The notes beneath the pieces are model-generated. The model was not told where the DNA came from. It was given only the letters and a program-made list of their open reading frames with translations, and did no database searches. A program made the position numbers and the translations under genes. Of a stretch of 64,000 nt of DNA, positions 42,003 to 60,900 are shown piece after piece; position 1 is the stretch's first letter; each line of letters begins with the position of its first letter. Source of the DNA: CAIVAT01 sp964473485 (GTDB taxonomy: Bacteria; Bacteroidota; Bacteroidia; Bacteroidales; FEN-979); NCBI GenBank assembly GCA_964473485.1, contig CAYYPH010000004.1, positions 62,001-126,000 of the forward strand, read 5' to 3'.

Positions 42003-42148
42003 GGAATGCAAAATGCAAAATTCAAATGTCAAAATTCAAAATCAGGCAATAGGCATTTGGCATTAGGGTAAGTCACTCATTCACTCAATCACTCATTCAC
42101 TTTTGTCACGCGTCACGTGTCACTATTTAGTCGCGCGTCACGAAAACT
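42003..42148. repeat. composite intergenic repeat, four modules
   Basis: In order: CAAAATG/CAAAATT words, GGCAATA-GGCATTT-GGCATTA words, TCACTCAT words, then GTCACGC-GTCACGT-GTCACTA. The same four modules in the same order occur at 61522-61735. The 251-base gap contains nothing else except the promoter of the next gene. Confidence 0.8.
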
Positions 42149-42178
42149 TGACTTACCCCTCCGTTTTCACTACCTTTA
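42148..42178 (+). promoter_or_regulatory. predicted promoter of the 244-residue membrane protein gene
   Basis: TTG at 42148-42150 is followed after 20 bases by TACCTTTA at 42171-42178. The TTG lies at the very end of the composite repeat, so the repeat supplies part of the promoter. Confidence 0.55.
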
Positions 42179-42219
42179 CCTGATCTAAAGGACATTGTGA
42201 CCTCCCAAACAGCACCATT

Positions 42220-42954
42220 ATGAACATTTCCAAGAACCTGCACCGGCTGCCGCGTGTGGCGATGGTGCTTTACCTGGCATGGCTGCTGATCGTGCCTGTT
42301 TCGGCATTTTTCCGCATTGCCGGCGAACTTAAATACCTTCCCGGAATCCTTGCCGGTCTGTTCCCGTTCTTCCTTTTTCTCGTCCTGACCCTTGTATCCT
42401 GGAGAAAAGACCTCACCGGGATGATCATTTTCTTCCTCATGACGCTTCTCACCTCCCTGGCGGCAATCGTTTCCGGAACCATGTACATGATTCCCGGCAT
42501 CATCGCGACCCTGGCCATCGGGCTGCTATTCCTGGCAAGCATGGTTTACCGCATCCGGAACAGGATCCCCGAAACCGAAGAGATCCCGGTTTCCACTGAG
42601 AAATCCACCCAGGCAGTATCTCCGGGTACAGGGATCCTTCATATCAGGACAACCGGGGCGATCGCTGCGCTGGTCTTCCTGGTGCTCTCGATGATCCCGC
42701 TGGTGACGTGGATCATTGTTTTCAAACAGTACGAAACGCACGAGCGCAGGGTGTCAGCCTACACCGGCATTTTCTCACCCTTCCTGCCGACCGCCCAGGC
42801 CATTGCCATCTTTTCTTTCATCCTCTGCCTGGTCACCGTGGTCCTGGGCTTCGCCTCATGGCAAAATCCCCGGAGGCTCTGGCGCCTTATCAGCATCCTT
42901 TGCATTGTTTTCGGCACCCTGCTTGGGCTGATGAACCTTTTCCAGATGATGTGA
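42220..42954 (+). CDS. membrane protein of unknown function
   Basis: About six hydrophobic segments are visible: VAMVLYLAWLLIVPVSAFF, LAGLFPFFLFLVLTLVSW, MIIFFLMTLLTSLAAIVSG, IIATLAIGLLFLASMVY, AIAALVFLVLSMIPLVTWI and IAIFSFILCLVTVVLGFAS. No family recognised. It is followed by the first sensor kinase after 42 bases on the same strand, so it may be transcribed with the kinase array and could be an input component. That link is inferred from position only. Confidence 0.6.
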   Translation: MNISKNLHRLPRVAMVLYLAWLLIVPVSAFFRIAGELKYLPGILAGLFPFFLFLVLTLVSWRKDLTGMIIFFLMTLLTSLAAIVSGTMYMIPGIIATLAIGLLFLASMVYRIRNRIPETEEIPVSTEKSTQAVSPGTGILHIRTTGAIAALVFLVLSMIPLVTWIIVFKQYETHERRVSAYTGIFSPFLPTAQAIAIFSFILCLVTVVLGFASWQNPRRLWRLISILCIVFGTLLGLMNLFQMM

Positions 42955-42996
42955 GGATGTAACACACGATCCAGTCAATTTAACGGCCAATGATCC

Positions 42997-44928
42997 ATGA
43001 GTGAAGAAAAAAGTAAAATACTGTATGTCGACGACGAGGAGTCGAACCTGCGGTTGTTCCGGAACATTTTCAGGCGCGATTATGAAGTGCTGACCGCCCT
43101 GTCGGGAACGGAGGGGCTGGACCTGCTGGCCCGGACGCCGGTCGACCTGGTCATCACCGACCAGCGGATGCCCGGGATGACCGGTGTTGAATTCCTGATC
43201 AGGGTGCTCGGGATTGACCCGCTGCCCCGGCGGATCCTGCTGACGGCCTATGCCGACCTTGATTCGATCAAGGGGGCGATCAACGAAGGAAAGATCTACC
43301 GGTACATCCAGAAGCCCTGGGACATCCATGAGCTGACGACCATCATCCGACAGGCCATCGATGCCTGCCGCCTCGAACGGGAGAATATCAGGCTGACGTC
43401 GGAATTGCTTAAGATCAACGCCGAACTTGAAGAGCGGGTGGCCACCCGGACCGCAGAACTCAACGTGGCCAAAGAGCTGGCCGACTCGGCCAACCGCGCC
43501 AAAAGCGAGTTCCTGGCCAATGTCAGCCACGAGATCCGCACCCCGATGAATGCCATCATCGGGTTCTCCGACCTGCTGATCCGGAAGATTAGGGACAAGG
43601 AATACACCGGTTATCTCAACTCCATCAAATCAAGCAGCCTGAGCCTTCTTTCGCTGATCAACGACATCCTCGACCTTTCGAAGGTGGAGGCCGGGAAACT
43701 CAGCCTCCAGTACGATTTCGTCGACCTGAAGCAACTGGCCGCGGAGATGGAGACCCTGTTCTCGCTCAAGGTGGAAGAAAAAGGGCTGGAATGCCTCTTT
43801 GAGCTCGACCTTCAGGCAGGAAGCCTGGTCTACCTCGACGAAACCAGGCTCAGGCAGGTGCTGATCAACCTGATGGGGAATGCCGTCAAGTTTACCGAGC
43901 AGGGATCCGTCATTCTCCGGATCATCAACCGCTTCAATGCCCCTGCGGCCGACGGTGAATCAGAACTGATCCTCGAGGTGGAGGATACCGGCATCGGCAT
44001 CAACCCCGAATCGGTTCAGGCCATTTTCGCAGCCTTCACCCAGCAGGAGGGTCAGAGCACGAAGAAGTACGGGGGGACCGGCCTCGGGCTGGCGATCTCC
44101 AAAAAGCTCGTGACCATGATGGGGGGCGACATTGGCGTGGAGAGCGAGCCGGGAAAGGGAAGCCGTTTCAAAGTACGCTTCGGCCAGGTTAAAACCGCTC
44201 CTCCGGGAACAAAAACCAGGACACCCGAACCGCATGACGCTGAAGTCAGGTTCGGGGATGCGCTCGTGCTGGTCGTCGACGACATTGCCAACAACCGCGA
44301 ATTGCTGGCCGAGATCATCCGTGACTACGGGATCCGCTGCATCCAGGCAAAGGATGGGGCCGAAGGGATGGAGGCCCTCCGTGACATCCGCCCCGATCTG
44401 GTCATCACCGATATCAAGATGCCCGTAATGAACGGTTTTGAGTTCGTAAAACAGATCCGTGGGGATGAGCAGCTGAAGGATCTCAGCGTGATGGCCACCA
44501 CGGCCTCTGTGATGGACGAGATCAAATGGAGGTACAAGGAGTATGGATTCGACCAGGTCCTGCTGAAGCCCATCCAGCATGAAACCCTGGAAAGCGTTCT
44601 ACGGCAGTTCCTGCCGCATACGTCAGTTGCTGAACCGGGTAAAACAGATACCGTTGCATCACCCGCTGCACTGCCGGGCGTGCCCGACTCCCTGGCCGAT
44701 GAAATTGAAAGCCTGTTGCTGCCGGGTTGGACCAGGCTGCAGGATCAGCAGCGGATACAGGACGTGCAGGCATTTGCCGGCCAGCTGATCGCCTTTGGAA
44801 CAGAACACGGCCTTGATCCTTTCACCGCGTATGGCAACCAGTTGAATGAAGCAGTGGAGCATTTCGACATCGACGCGATGCTCGGCCTGATCAGGGGATT
44901 TAAAAAGAACCTGGGGATCCGGGAATAA
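42997..44928 (+). CDS. hybrid histidine kinase (REC-HisKA-HATPase-REC)
   Basis: A soluble 643-residue hybrid kinase. The N-terminal receiver has acidic Asp12-Asp13 and the phosphorylatable Asp55 (VITDQRMPG), with LLTAYAD and YIQKPWD completing it. A coiled coil leads to the phosphoacceptor His178 in ANVSHEIRTPMN. The ATP-binding domain contains NLMGNAVKFTEQG, EDTGIGINPES and KYGGTGLGLAISKKLV. A second receiver follows with Asp472 in VITDIKMPVMNG. The last 100 residues are helical and resemble C-terminal regions found after such receivers. No membrane segment is seen, so it senses inside the cell or receives phosphate from another kinase. First of six kinases in a row. Confidence 0.92.
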   Translation: MSEEKSKILYVDDEESNLRLFRNIFRRDYEVLTALSGTEGLDLLARTPVDLVITDQRMPGMTGVEFLIRVLGIDPLPRRILLTAYADLDSIKGAINEGKIYRYIQKPWDIHELTTIIRQAIDACRLERENIRLTSELLKINAELEERVATRTAELNVAKELADSANRAKSEFLANVSHEIRTPMNAIIGFSDLLIRKIRDKEYTGYLNSIKSSSLSLLSLINDILDLSKVEAGKLSLQYDFVDLKQLAAEMETLFSLKVEEKGLECLFELDLQAGSLVYLDETRLRQVLINLMGNAVKFTEQGSVILRIINRFNAPAADGESELILEVEDTGIGINPESVQAIFAAFTQQEGQSTKKYGGTGLGLAISKKLVTMMGGDIGVESEPGKGSRFKVRFGQVKTAPPGTKTRTPEPHDAEVRFGDALVLVVDDIANNRELLAEIIRDYGIRCIQAKDGAEGMEALRDIRPDLVITDIKMPVMNGFEFVKQIRGDEQLKDLSVMATTASVMDEIKWRYKEYGFDQVLLKPIQHETLESVLRQFLPHTSVAEPGKTDTVASPAALPGVPDSLADEIESLLLPGWTRLQDQQRIQDVQAFAGQLIAFGTEHGLDPFTAYGNQLNEAVEHFDIDAMLGLIRGFKKNLGIRE

Positions 44929-44947
44929 CGACTAAAAACAGAAGGCC

Positions 44948-46117
44948 ATGATCCGTTTCAATACGAATGAATTTACCATCCTGATCGTGGATGACGTTCC
45001 GAAAAACATCCAGGTGCTGGGCAGCATTCTTCGCCCGGTCGGGTACCAGGTCGAATTTGCCACCGGCGGCAGGCAGGCCATCCAGCGGATGAAGGATCAC
45101 ACCTTCGACCTGGTGCTGCTCGATGTCATGATGCCCGAGATATCGGGATTCGAGGTATGCGAGGAGATCCGGAGGATGGAAGCCTATGATGATATCCCGG
45201 TGATCTTCCTGACCGCAAAGACCGACAACGAATCGCTGGTCAGGGGATTCGAGGCGGGGGCCCAGGACTATATCACCAAACCTTTTGAAGCCAATGAACT
45301 GTTGTCGAGGGTGAAAACGCACCTCCAGCTTAAACACAGCAAAACGCTGCTGGGAGAGACCAACCGGTGGCTCGAGCAGGAGGTGGCGGCGCGCACCGCC
45401 GAACTGGCCGCCGCCAAAAAGGAACTCGAGGAGCTGGATGTGGTAAAAACCGAATTCCTGAACCTCCTGAACCATGAAATGAGAACCCCGTTGAACGGGA
45501 TCATCGGGGGACTTTCCATCATCAAAGGGTACGACCTGCCGGACGAAATAGGGCAGTTCCTTCATATGCTCGACGTTTCGGCCAACCGGCTTGAGAAGTT
45601 CTCCTATAAAGCCCTCGACATTTCGGCCATGAGAACCAGGGGCCGGGAGGCGCTCTCGTTGCAGGACCTGAACATGGTCGACCTGCTTAAGGAAGTGGTA
45701 AAAGGAGCAGCGGAAGCGGCCGAAAAGAAAACAATAACGCTCAACCTGGCCTGCTTCCGGGAGGAGGTCCGTGTGATGGCCGACCACGGCAAGATGCGCA
45801 ACACCATCTCCTATGTGCTGGAGAACGCGATCCGGTTTTCCGGTGCAGGGTCCATTGTTCATGTCGTTTCGAAGGTTGACAGCGCGAACGTGGTATGCCA
45901 GGTGAAAGACCAGGGAGAAGGATTCTCGGAGTATGCCATGCAGCAGCTTTTCAAGCCCTTCAGCAACACGAAGCACCATGTGGACGCCAATGCCGGGCTG
46001 AGCCTTTATTACGCCAGACTGGTCATCGACCTGCACGGCGGAACGATCGCAGTGGAGCCCAACAGACCCCATGGAAGCGTCGTAACCATCACCCTCCCGG
46101 TGAGTTCCGTTTGCTGA
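44948..46117 (+). CDS. response regulator-histidine kinase fusion (REC-HisKA-HATPase)
   Basis: A 389-residue protein starting with a receiver (ILIVDDVPKNIQ, Asp59 in VLLDVMMPEISG, FLTAKTD, YITKPFEANEL), then a short coiled coil and HisKA with His176 in LLNHEMRTPLNG. The ATP-binding domain has N-box VLENAIRFSGAG, KDQGEGFSE and a slightly weak final G-box (NAGLSLYYARLVIDLHGG instead of GTGLGL). It lies 20 bases downstream of the hybrid kinase, so the two are probably co-expressed and may form a phosphorelay. Confidence 0.9.
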   Translation: MIRFNTNEFTILIVDDVPKNIQVLGSILRPVGYQVEFATGGRQAIQRMKDHTFDLVLLDVMMPEISGFEVCEEIRRMEAYDDIPVIFLTAKTDNESLVRGFEAGAQDYITKPFEANELLSRVKTHLQLKHSKTLLGETNRWLEQEVAARTAELAAAKKELEELDVVKTEFLNLLNHEMRTPLNGIIGGLSIIKGYDLPDEIGQFLHMLDVSANRLEKFSYKALDISAMRTRGREALSLQDLNMVDLLKEVVKGAAEAAEKKTITLNLACFREEVRVMADHGKMRNTISYVLENAIRFSGAGSIVHVVSKVDSANVVCQVKDQGEGFSEYAMQQLFKPFSNTKHHVDANAGLSLYYARLVIDLHGGTIAVEPNRPHGSVVTITLPVSSVC

Positions 46118-46153
46118 TGGGTCACGGTTCAAGCCTCAACAATGACATAATCA

Positions 46154-48610
<2,457 letters not shown>

Positions 48611-48639
48611 ATTGTCCGATCATTCGTAATTCATCCATC

Positions 48640-50886
<2,247 letters not shown>

Positions 50887-50949
50887 AGGATTGGCCGGAT
50901 GGCCTGCAGTAAGACTACATGCAAACAGTGTGTTAATAATACCCGGAGT

Positions 50950-54810
<3,861 letters not shown>

Positions 54811-54839
54811 AAAGATAGTCATTAACAAACCTTAAACAA

Positions 54840-56360
54840 ATGATGAAGATTTCAAAAGAAGCCATTGAAAATTGGATCACCGGCAGACTCTCTTTCCCGG
54901 GAATAGATCCGAAAACCCTTGTTTTAAAGCAAAATTCGTTTTACGGCAACCTGATGTCTATTGTTTCTACATCCTGTCTTACAATCGGATTGTTACTGAT
55001 TAACCCGGATCTGAAAATCCTGATCACCTATGGATACGTACTCATTGTTCTGAGCATGTTACCGGTACTGCTGTTTCTGCTAATTCGCAAACCTTTGATT
55101 TACATGTCTTTGATAAGTAATGCTTTATTCATCCCTGTTACCTTTCTCTTCATAATAAGGCTGGGAGGCATCCCCTCGTCAGGAGGCCTTGTCATAGCCA
55201 GTCTTTTCACACTCTTCTTTTCTTTTTCATTTCAGAAGAAAGGATATCTGGTTTTATTATTCGGAATTTTTACCATCATGCTTTTCATTGCAGGGATTCT
55301 GCAACCCTGGCTGGAGGTGCCGCGCGAGATGACACCCATGGCAAACAATGTCATGTACACCATTAATACTTTCTGGATATCGGCTTTTATCATGTCTTTC
55401 ATCTTAAATTTCATCAACCAGAATGTCAAACTTGAAAAACTGGAGACCAGAAGGATGAAGGAACTGATGGAAACACGCGCGCAACTCATCCAGTCGGAAA
55501 AGATGGCCTCGCTCGGCATGCTCACCGCCGGCATCGCCCATGAGATCAACAACCCGGTAAATTTCATCAACTCCGGGGCCGTCAGCCTGCAGAAGGACTA
55601 CGAAGACCTGGAACGCCTCATCCGCGCCCTTGGCGAGCTTCCGCCCGATGCCCGGAAAATTGCCGACGAAATCGGCATGGAGGAGCTCCTGAAGATCATC
55701 CCTCAAACCATCGGCGACATCCAGACCGGCGTGAACCGCACCTCGGAGATCGTCAAAGGACTTCGCAATTTCACCAGGATGGAAGCTACGGAACTGAAAG
55801 AAACCGACATCCATGAAGGGCTTTACTCCACCCTGCTCCTCCTGGGCCACAAGATCAGGGACCGCATCACGATCGTAAAGGAATATGATCCCGGCATAGG
55901 GCTGATCCGTTGCTACCCCGGCCCGCTCAACCAGGTCTTCATGAACCTGCTGAACAACGCCATCGATGCCATTGAGCAAAGGGAAAAACAGGTGAACGGG
56001 GAAGCAGGTGAACAGGTGAACGGGAAAACGGGTGAACGGGTGAACGGGAAAGCGGGTGAACGGGTGAGCGGGGAAACGGGAACATGGGAATACTGGGAGA
56101 TCCGGATCGCGACAAAACGGATCGAAGACGGGATCAGGACAAGCGTTCAGATCGTGATCAGCGACAACGGCACCGGGATCCGGGAGGAGATCAGGGACAA
56201 GATCTTCGATCCCTTTTTCACCACCAAGGAGGTGGGCAAAGGGACTGGCCTGGGCCTGTCCATTTCTCACGGCATCATAGAAAAACACGGAGGAAAGATC
56301 ACGGTCGACAGCAGGGTTGGCGAAGGGAGTAACTTCACCATTATACTCCCGGTTTCGTGA
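54840..56360 (+). CDS. membrane-sensor histidine kinase
   Basis: Residues 30-195 hold five to six hydrophobic segments (SIVSTSCLTIGLLLI, ILITYGYVLIVLSMLPVLLFLLI, MSLISNALFIPVTFLFII, GGLVIASLFTLFFSFSF, YLVLLFGIFTIMLFIAGIL, FWISAFIMSFILNFI), which replace the periplasmic sensors of the previous genes. A short linker and the shared kinase core follow: His234 in AGIAHEINNPVNF, N-box NLLNNAIDAIE, SDNGTGIREEIRDKIFDPF, GTGLGLSISHGII. The kinase core is nearly identical in DNA to that of the preceding gene. The loop after the N-box again carries the 8-base repeat. The adjacent ATG at 54843 is an alternative start. Confidence 0.9.
   Translation: MMKISKEAIENWITGRLSFPGIDPKTLVLKQNSFYGNLMSIVSTSCLTIGLLLINPDLKILITYGYVLIVLSMLPVLLFLLIRKPLIYMSLISNALFIPVTFLFIIRLGGIPSSGGLVIASLFTLFFSFSFQKKGYLVLLFGIFTIMLFIAGILQPWLEVPREMTPMANNVMYTINTFWISAFIMSFILNFINQNVKLEKLETRRMKELMETRAQLIQSEKMASLGMLTAGIAHEINNPVNFINSGAVSLQKDYEDLERLIRALGELPPDARKIADEIGMEELLKIIPQTIGDIQTGVNRTSEIVKGLRNFTRMEATELKETDIHEGLYSTLLLLGHKIRDRITIVKEYDPGIGLIRCYPGPLNQVFMNLLNNAIDAIEQREKQVNGEAGEQVNGKTGERVNGKAGERVSGETGTWEYWEIRIATKRIEDGIRTSVQIVISDNGTGIREEIRDKIFDPFFTTKEVGKGTGLGLSISHGIIEKHGGKITVDSRVGEGSNFTIILPVS
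55992..56080 (+). repeat. in-frame 8-base tandem repeat in kinase ATP domain
   Basis: Eleven units of 8 bases. Every first and third unit of each 24-base triplet begins GTGA, every second begins GGAA or GAAA, so the frame stays open. It encodes VNGEAGEQ, VNGKTGER and VNGKAGER-like octapeptides. Confidence 0.85.
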
Positions 56361-56418
56361 CCGTCATCCGACACCTGACAATCCCGATCGAAATTTTGAA
56401 CCCGTGTCTTCCGAAGCC

Positions 56419-56460
56419 GATTTTGACATTTGATATTTGAATTTTGAATTTTGAATTTTC
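56419..56460. repeat. CAAAATT-word intergenic repeat
   Basis: Minus-orientation words (TTTTGAC, ATTTGAA, TTTTGAA) between the convergent last kinase and the SusD gene. Confidence 0.7.
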
Positions 56461-56474
56461 ACCAGGCTTCCTTC

Positions 56475-57986
56475 TTAATATTTATCCCAGAAAAGCCTCG
56501 TCGCAACAAAGTCCCCGCCGATGGCGGCCGACGCTGCCTCCCAATTGGCCCGGTTGAGGGTCTGTTCACTCACCGGATAGGTATATCGCAGCGGAATTGG
56601 CGACAATGCCCGCGGAGGAGGCACCAGTTTCGGGAAATCGTATCGCCGCCACTGTGTCCAGGCTTCGAAACCGCGGTTGTACAAGGCAATCCACATCTGC
56701 ATGCCGATCTTCTGCCGGAAGGTTCCCGGCGCCGTGGCATAGGCGATCCGCGGGTCCGCAAGATATTCATCCGCCTCTTGTTCCGTTCCACCCCAGTATG
56801 CGATGGAGGCCCTGATCCCGTTCTCATAATGACCGGAAGCAGTTCCTCCCACGTTGAATCCTCGTTCCACCGCTTCTGCCAGCAAAAGTTCGGTCTGGGC
56901 CAGGTCAAAGATCATCCCCTCGAAGTTGGGATTCCTGATCTTTTCGGAGATGTGGGAATACTGCTCGTAATCGTTCGGAAGTCCGTAAATGCCGCCGACA
57001 TAGGCCAATTTGACCACCCCCTGCTCCGTGGAGGTGTCCACCCGGGTAAAATAAAAAGGACGCCTGGGATCATCCCAGTTGTTCAGGGTGTCGACCAGCG
57101 TGTTGGCTGCAATGAAATACCGCTCCCCCCATCCCACCATGGCATCGTATACCGGGTTGGTGTTGGGCTGTGTGGCCAGATACTGGATCGTTGCATTCCC
57201 GGCATTGGAGGCAATGACATCGGGCGCAGCCGATTCAACGGTCGCCTTGGCCAGGGTTTCATCCGCATCGGCGATCAGCATTCCCAGGTGAAGTTTCAGT
57301 GAGTTGGCAAAACCCTTCCATCTAACCATATCTCCGCGGTACATATTATCACCTGAAGAGAATCCGGGGTGGGCGGGGTCCATGTCGCCGATGGCGTCAT
57401 CGAGCCTTTTGATCAGGTTCCTAGCTATGGTCATCCCATCGTCGTAAGCGGGCTGCAGGTTGTTGATGTCAAGAGACTGGGAATAGGGAATGTTGCCGAA
57501 TGATTCGACAAAGATGCCGTACAGGTAAACCATCAGCACCTGGATACAGGCCAGTTTGTTCTGTTTGACAGCCGGGTGCTCCCCGACATAGGTTGTACTG
57601 AGGATCACTTCGTATGCATTCTTGAAATTGATCATGCACATCGGATAACACATCCACATGTTGTCGGGTACTCCTCTCGACACCAGGTCGTAATTGGCCT
57701 CGTCGGTGTAAGTGGTCTCGGTCCAGTGCTGAACGTACATGCGCGCATTGTTGAGGTTTACGTTTGGCGTCACCATGAAGAAGAAGAGACTGGTCTGCCC
57801 CCCGGTAAACAGCGATTCGCCCGATACCACCGTGGGATCCTTGGTGTTTGTGTTCAGCTCGGGCCATTTCTTGCAGGAGGTTACTGCGAGCAGGATTAAC
57901 AGAATACTCCATGTCCCTCTCATCAAATCCTTATTTCTTTTCCGGAGTACAAACCGGTTATGTGACAATGTCTTTAGAGGTTTCAT
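56475..57986 (-). CDS. SusD/RagB-family nutrient-binding lipoprotein
   Basis: A SusD-like protein with lipobox-type LLAVTSC and the SusD-like_2 pattern: EINT-like start WPELNTNTKDPTVV, YVQHWTETTYTDEANY, YGIFVESFGNIPYS, RWKGFANSLKLHLGMLIA and the C-terminal IALYNRGFEAWTQWRRYDFP. It caps the SusC channel at the cell surface and binds the imported ligand. The ATG at 57986 overlaps the SusC stop (TGATG), which suggests coupling; the ATG at 57923 would give a tighter lipoprotein signal. No glycoside hydrolase or protease gene lies beside it, so the substrate (glycan or peptide) is unclear. Confidence 0.92.
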   Translation of the reverse strand: MKPLKTLSHNRFVLRKRNKDLMRGTWSILLILLAVTSCKKWPELNTNTKDPTVVSGESLFTGGQTSLFFFMVTPNVNLNNARMYVQHWTETTYTDEANYDLVSRGVPDNMWMCYPMCMINFKNAYEVILSTTYVGEHPAVKQNKLACIQVLMVYLYGIFVESFGNIPYSQSLDINNLQPAYDDGMTIARNLIKRLDDAIGDMDPAHPGFSSGDNMYRGDMVRWKGFANSLKLHLGMLIADADETLAKATVESAAPDVIASNAGNATIQYLATQPNTNPVYDAMVGWGERYFIAANTLVDTLNNWDDPRRPFYFTRVDTSTEQGVVKLAYVGGIYGLPNDYEQYSHISEKIRNPNFEGMIFDLAQTELLLAEAVERGFNVGGTASGHYENGIRASIAYWGGTEQEADEYLADPRIAYATAPGTFRQKIGMQMWIALYNRGFEAWTQWRRYDFPKLVPPPRALSPIPLRYTYPVSEQTLNRANWEAASAAIGGDFVATRLFWDKY

Positions 57987-60900
57987 CAGAAGCTGATTTT
58001 CACGTTAAAACTGAAATCACGGGTCGAGGGAAGCGAACCGGTGGTATATCCCTGCAGGTTACCTGAACCAAGACCTGATTCGGGATTAACATAGGGAATG
58101 CTTTTGCAGATGATCCACAAGTTGGAAGCCACGGCAGTAAAGGTAACCCCGGTAACGAAACATTTCTTCAGCACCCTGGATGACAACGTATAGGAAAGGG
58201 CGACATTCCTGAGTTTGACATAGGTGGCATCGTAAACGAATGCCCGGTTGGGAAAGGTTCCCAGCGATCCGCTGTTATAGGCGTCCACGCGGGTTTTGTT
58301 CGGCAGTCCGTCGGGATTGACCCCTTCGTTGATAAATCCTCCGGAGGTGGCGGCGTACCCTTTGGTGGGGTCGCCTGGATCGATCCACACGATCGGATCC
58401 CTGACCGGGTTCCCGAGATCGTTGAGACGGGCGGTCTCTTCATAAACGCCGGTGGCCAGTCCGTAATACATGTCGAGCGAAAACATATCTCCTCCTTTTT
58501 GTACATCGACCAGAAATTGCAGCGACCAGTTCCTGTATGTCAGGGTGTTTTGTAAACCGGTATGCCAGTCGGGATTCATAATCCCGATGACGTTATTGCT
58601 GGTGGAAGTCGTTTTATAGAACCCGGTTTCCGGATCGACCAGCCTCTCTCCGTTCAGGTAGGTGTAATCGGTTCCGAGGATGGTGCCATAGGGCTGCCCG
58701 ACCTGCGCGGTGATTGAGATCCCTCCCTGGAAATAACCCAGGACAAGCTGGTCGGCTCCTTCATGGAGCGAAACAACCTTGTTCCGGTTCATCGCCCAAT
58801 TGAGGGTGACACTCCAGGTAAAGTTCCTGTTCCTTACAGGGATCCCTGTAAGCGAGATCTCAACGCCCTTGTTCATGATCTCTCCGGCATTGATTACCTT
58901 GGCCGTATAGCCGGTGGCATACGATACCGGCAGCGGGATGATCTGGTTGATAGTGGTTGTGCGGTACAACGCCAGGTCAAATCCCAGCCTTTTCCCGAAG
59001 AAATACATCTCCAGGCCGCCTTCAAGGCTTTGCGTGTTCTCAGGCATCAGTTCGGGATTCTTCTTGGTCCGGTCGGTGTTGGTGACCGGGTAAACAAATG
59101 GAGAAACAACCAGGTAATTGTCGACAAGCTGGTCGAAACTGGCGCTGTTACCGACCACCGCATAATTGACGCGGAGTTTGCCGAATGAGAGCCACTTTGC
59201 TTTGTCGAGCAGTTTCGAAAAGATAAAGCTCCCGGCCACCGACGGGTAATAATAGGCATTATGATCTTCAGGCAAGGTCGATGACTGGTCACGGCGCAGG
59301 GTGGCATCCAGGTAAAGAAAATCCCTGTAGCCCAGGGAGGCGCTGGCATAGATCCCACCCACTGCTACCTTTGAGGCAAGTTCTTTTGGAAAAGGCAACG
59401 GTCCCGCGCTGTTCTGCAGCGAATACAGGTCTGGAACGGCCAGACCCCCGTTGGTCGATGCAAGAACACGGGAAAAGTTGGTCCTGCGGATATTCATGCC
59501 CAGGATGCCTTTCAGATTGAAGGATTTGGAGAGATCTTTGGTGAAATTAGCCATCAGGTCGTAGTTGTATTCGCTGAATTCGATGTCCCTCCTCAGGTAT
59601 CCCGAGCTCTGCTGCGAACGCCAGGCACTTCCGTCGCCCCCCATCGCGCCGATTCCAAACGAGGTGGCGACACTGCCCACTGCCCTTCTCTCCTCCTGCA
59701 ATTCATAATAGGTGTCGACCGAAATCCGGCCGAAGAGGTCCAGCCAGGGGGTCACCTTGTAATTGACTGAAACATTGCCGATAAACCGGTTACGCCGGTC
59801 CGATTCATAGTTTTTATAACGAGTCCAGTAATAATTGTCCCAATAGAGGGGGTAAGGCCACGTGGGATCGGCATAGTTCCAGGTCACATTGCGGCCGGTG
59901 ATCTCATAGAGTTCGCGTTGCTGATGCATATCCACGTTGGTTTGTATCCATTGGCGGAACCCGGTCACGATGTTGTCCTGGTAGCCGGTTGAATTGCGGC
60001 CGAGGGCCTTGAGCACAGAATAACTTCCGTATCCGCTTACAGTAAGTTTATTATTCACATTCCAGGTGGCATTCAACGAAATCGTGTTTTTGTTCAGCTC
60101 GCTGTTGGGCATCATGCCATCCTGCTTGAAATTGGCATACGAAAGCCGGTAGGATCCGAGGCCCGAACCATTCTCAACCGACAGGCTGTTGGAAAAGGTG
60201 ACGGGTTTTTCGAAAAAAGTGATGGGCCCGTTCTTTGCGGCCACCCAGGGCGTGGCTTTCAGGAAATTGGGCGACTGCGGATCGACGGCGTCCCATTGGT
60301 ATACCAGCAGGCTGGGATCGAACCGGGCGCCGTAGGAGGCATCCTCGGAGGTGGTCACCCATAGGGTTTCCCTGCTGGCCGGACCGGTTGGATTAATAGT
60401 GATCGTGCCGTCGGGGTTGATGTACCGGATGAGCCAGTTGTTGCCGGGTCCTTCGTAATAATGGCCGTAACCGGCTCCGTACTCCTGCTGGAATCCCGGG
60501 AATGTCGTCCGGTCAATGAATCCCACGGTCACCCCTGAGTTTATGGTGATTCCCAGCCCTTTTTTCCCGACTCCGCGACCGGAAGTCCCTTTCTTCGTGG
60601 TGATCATGATGACGCCATTGGCGGCCCGGGAGCCATAAAGAGCTGTGGCCGCCGAACCTTTCAACACATTGACCGTTTCGATATCCTCCGGGTTTATGTC
60701 CGATGCCGCATTCCCGTAATCAAAACCCTGGCCGGCCTGCTGTTGGTCGGTAGTGTTGGTGTTGTCGTTGTTGACCGGCACCCCGTCGATGACAAAAAGG
60801 GCCTGGTTATCGCCAGTCAGCGATTTGGTGCCGCGAAGCAGTACATTGGTCGACCCTCCGAAGTTGGATGTGGTGTTTACCTGGACCCCGGCAACCCGCC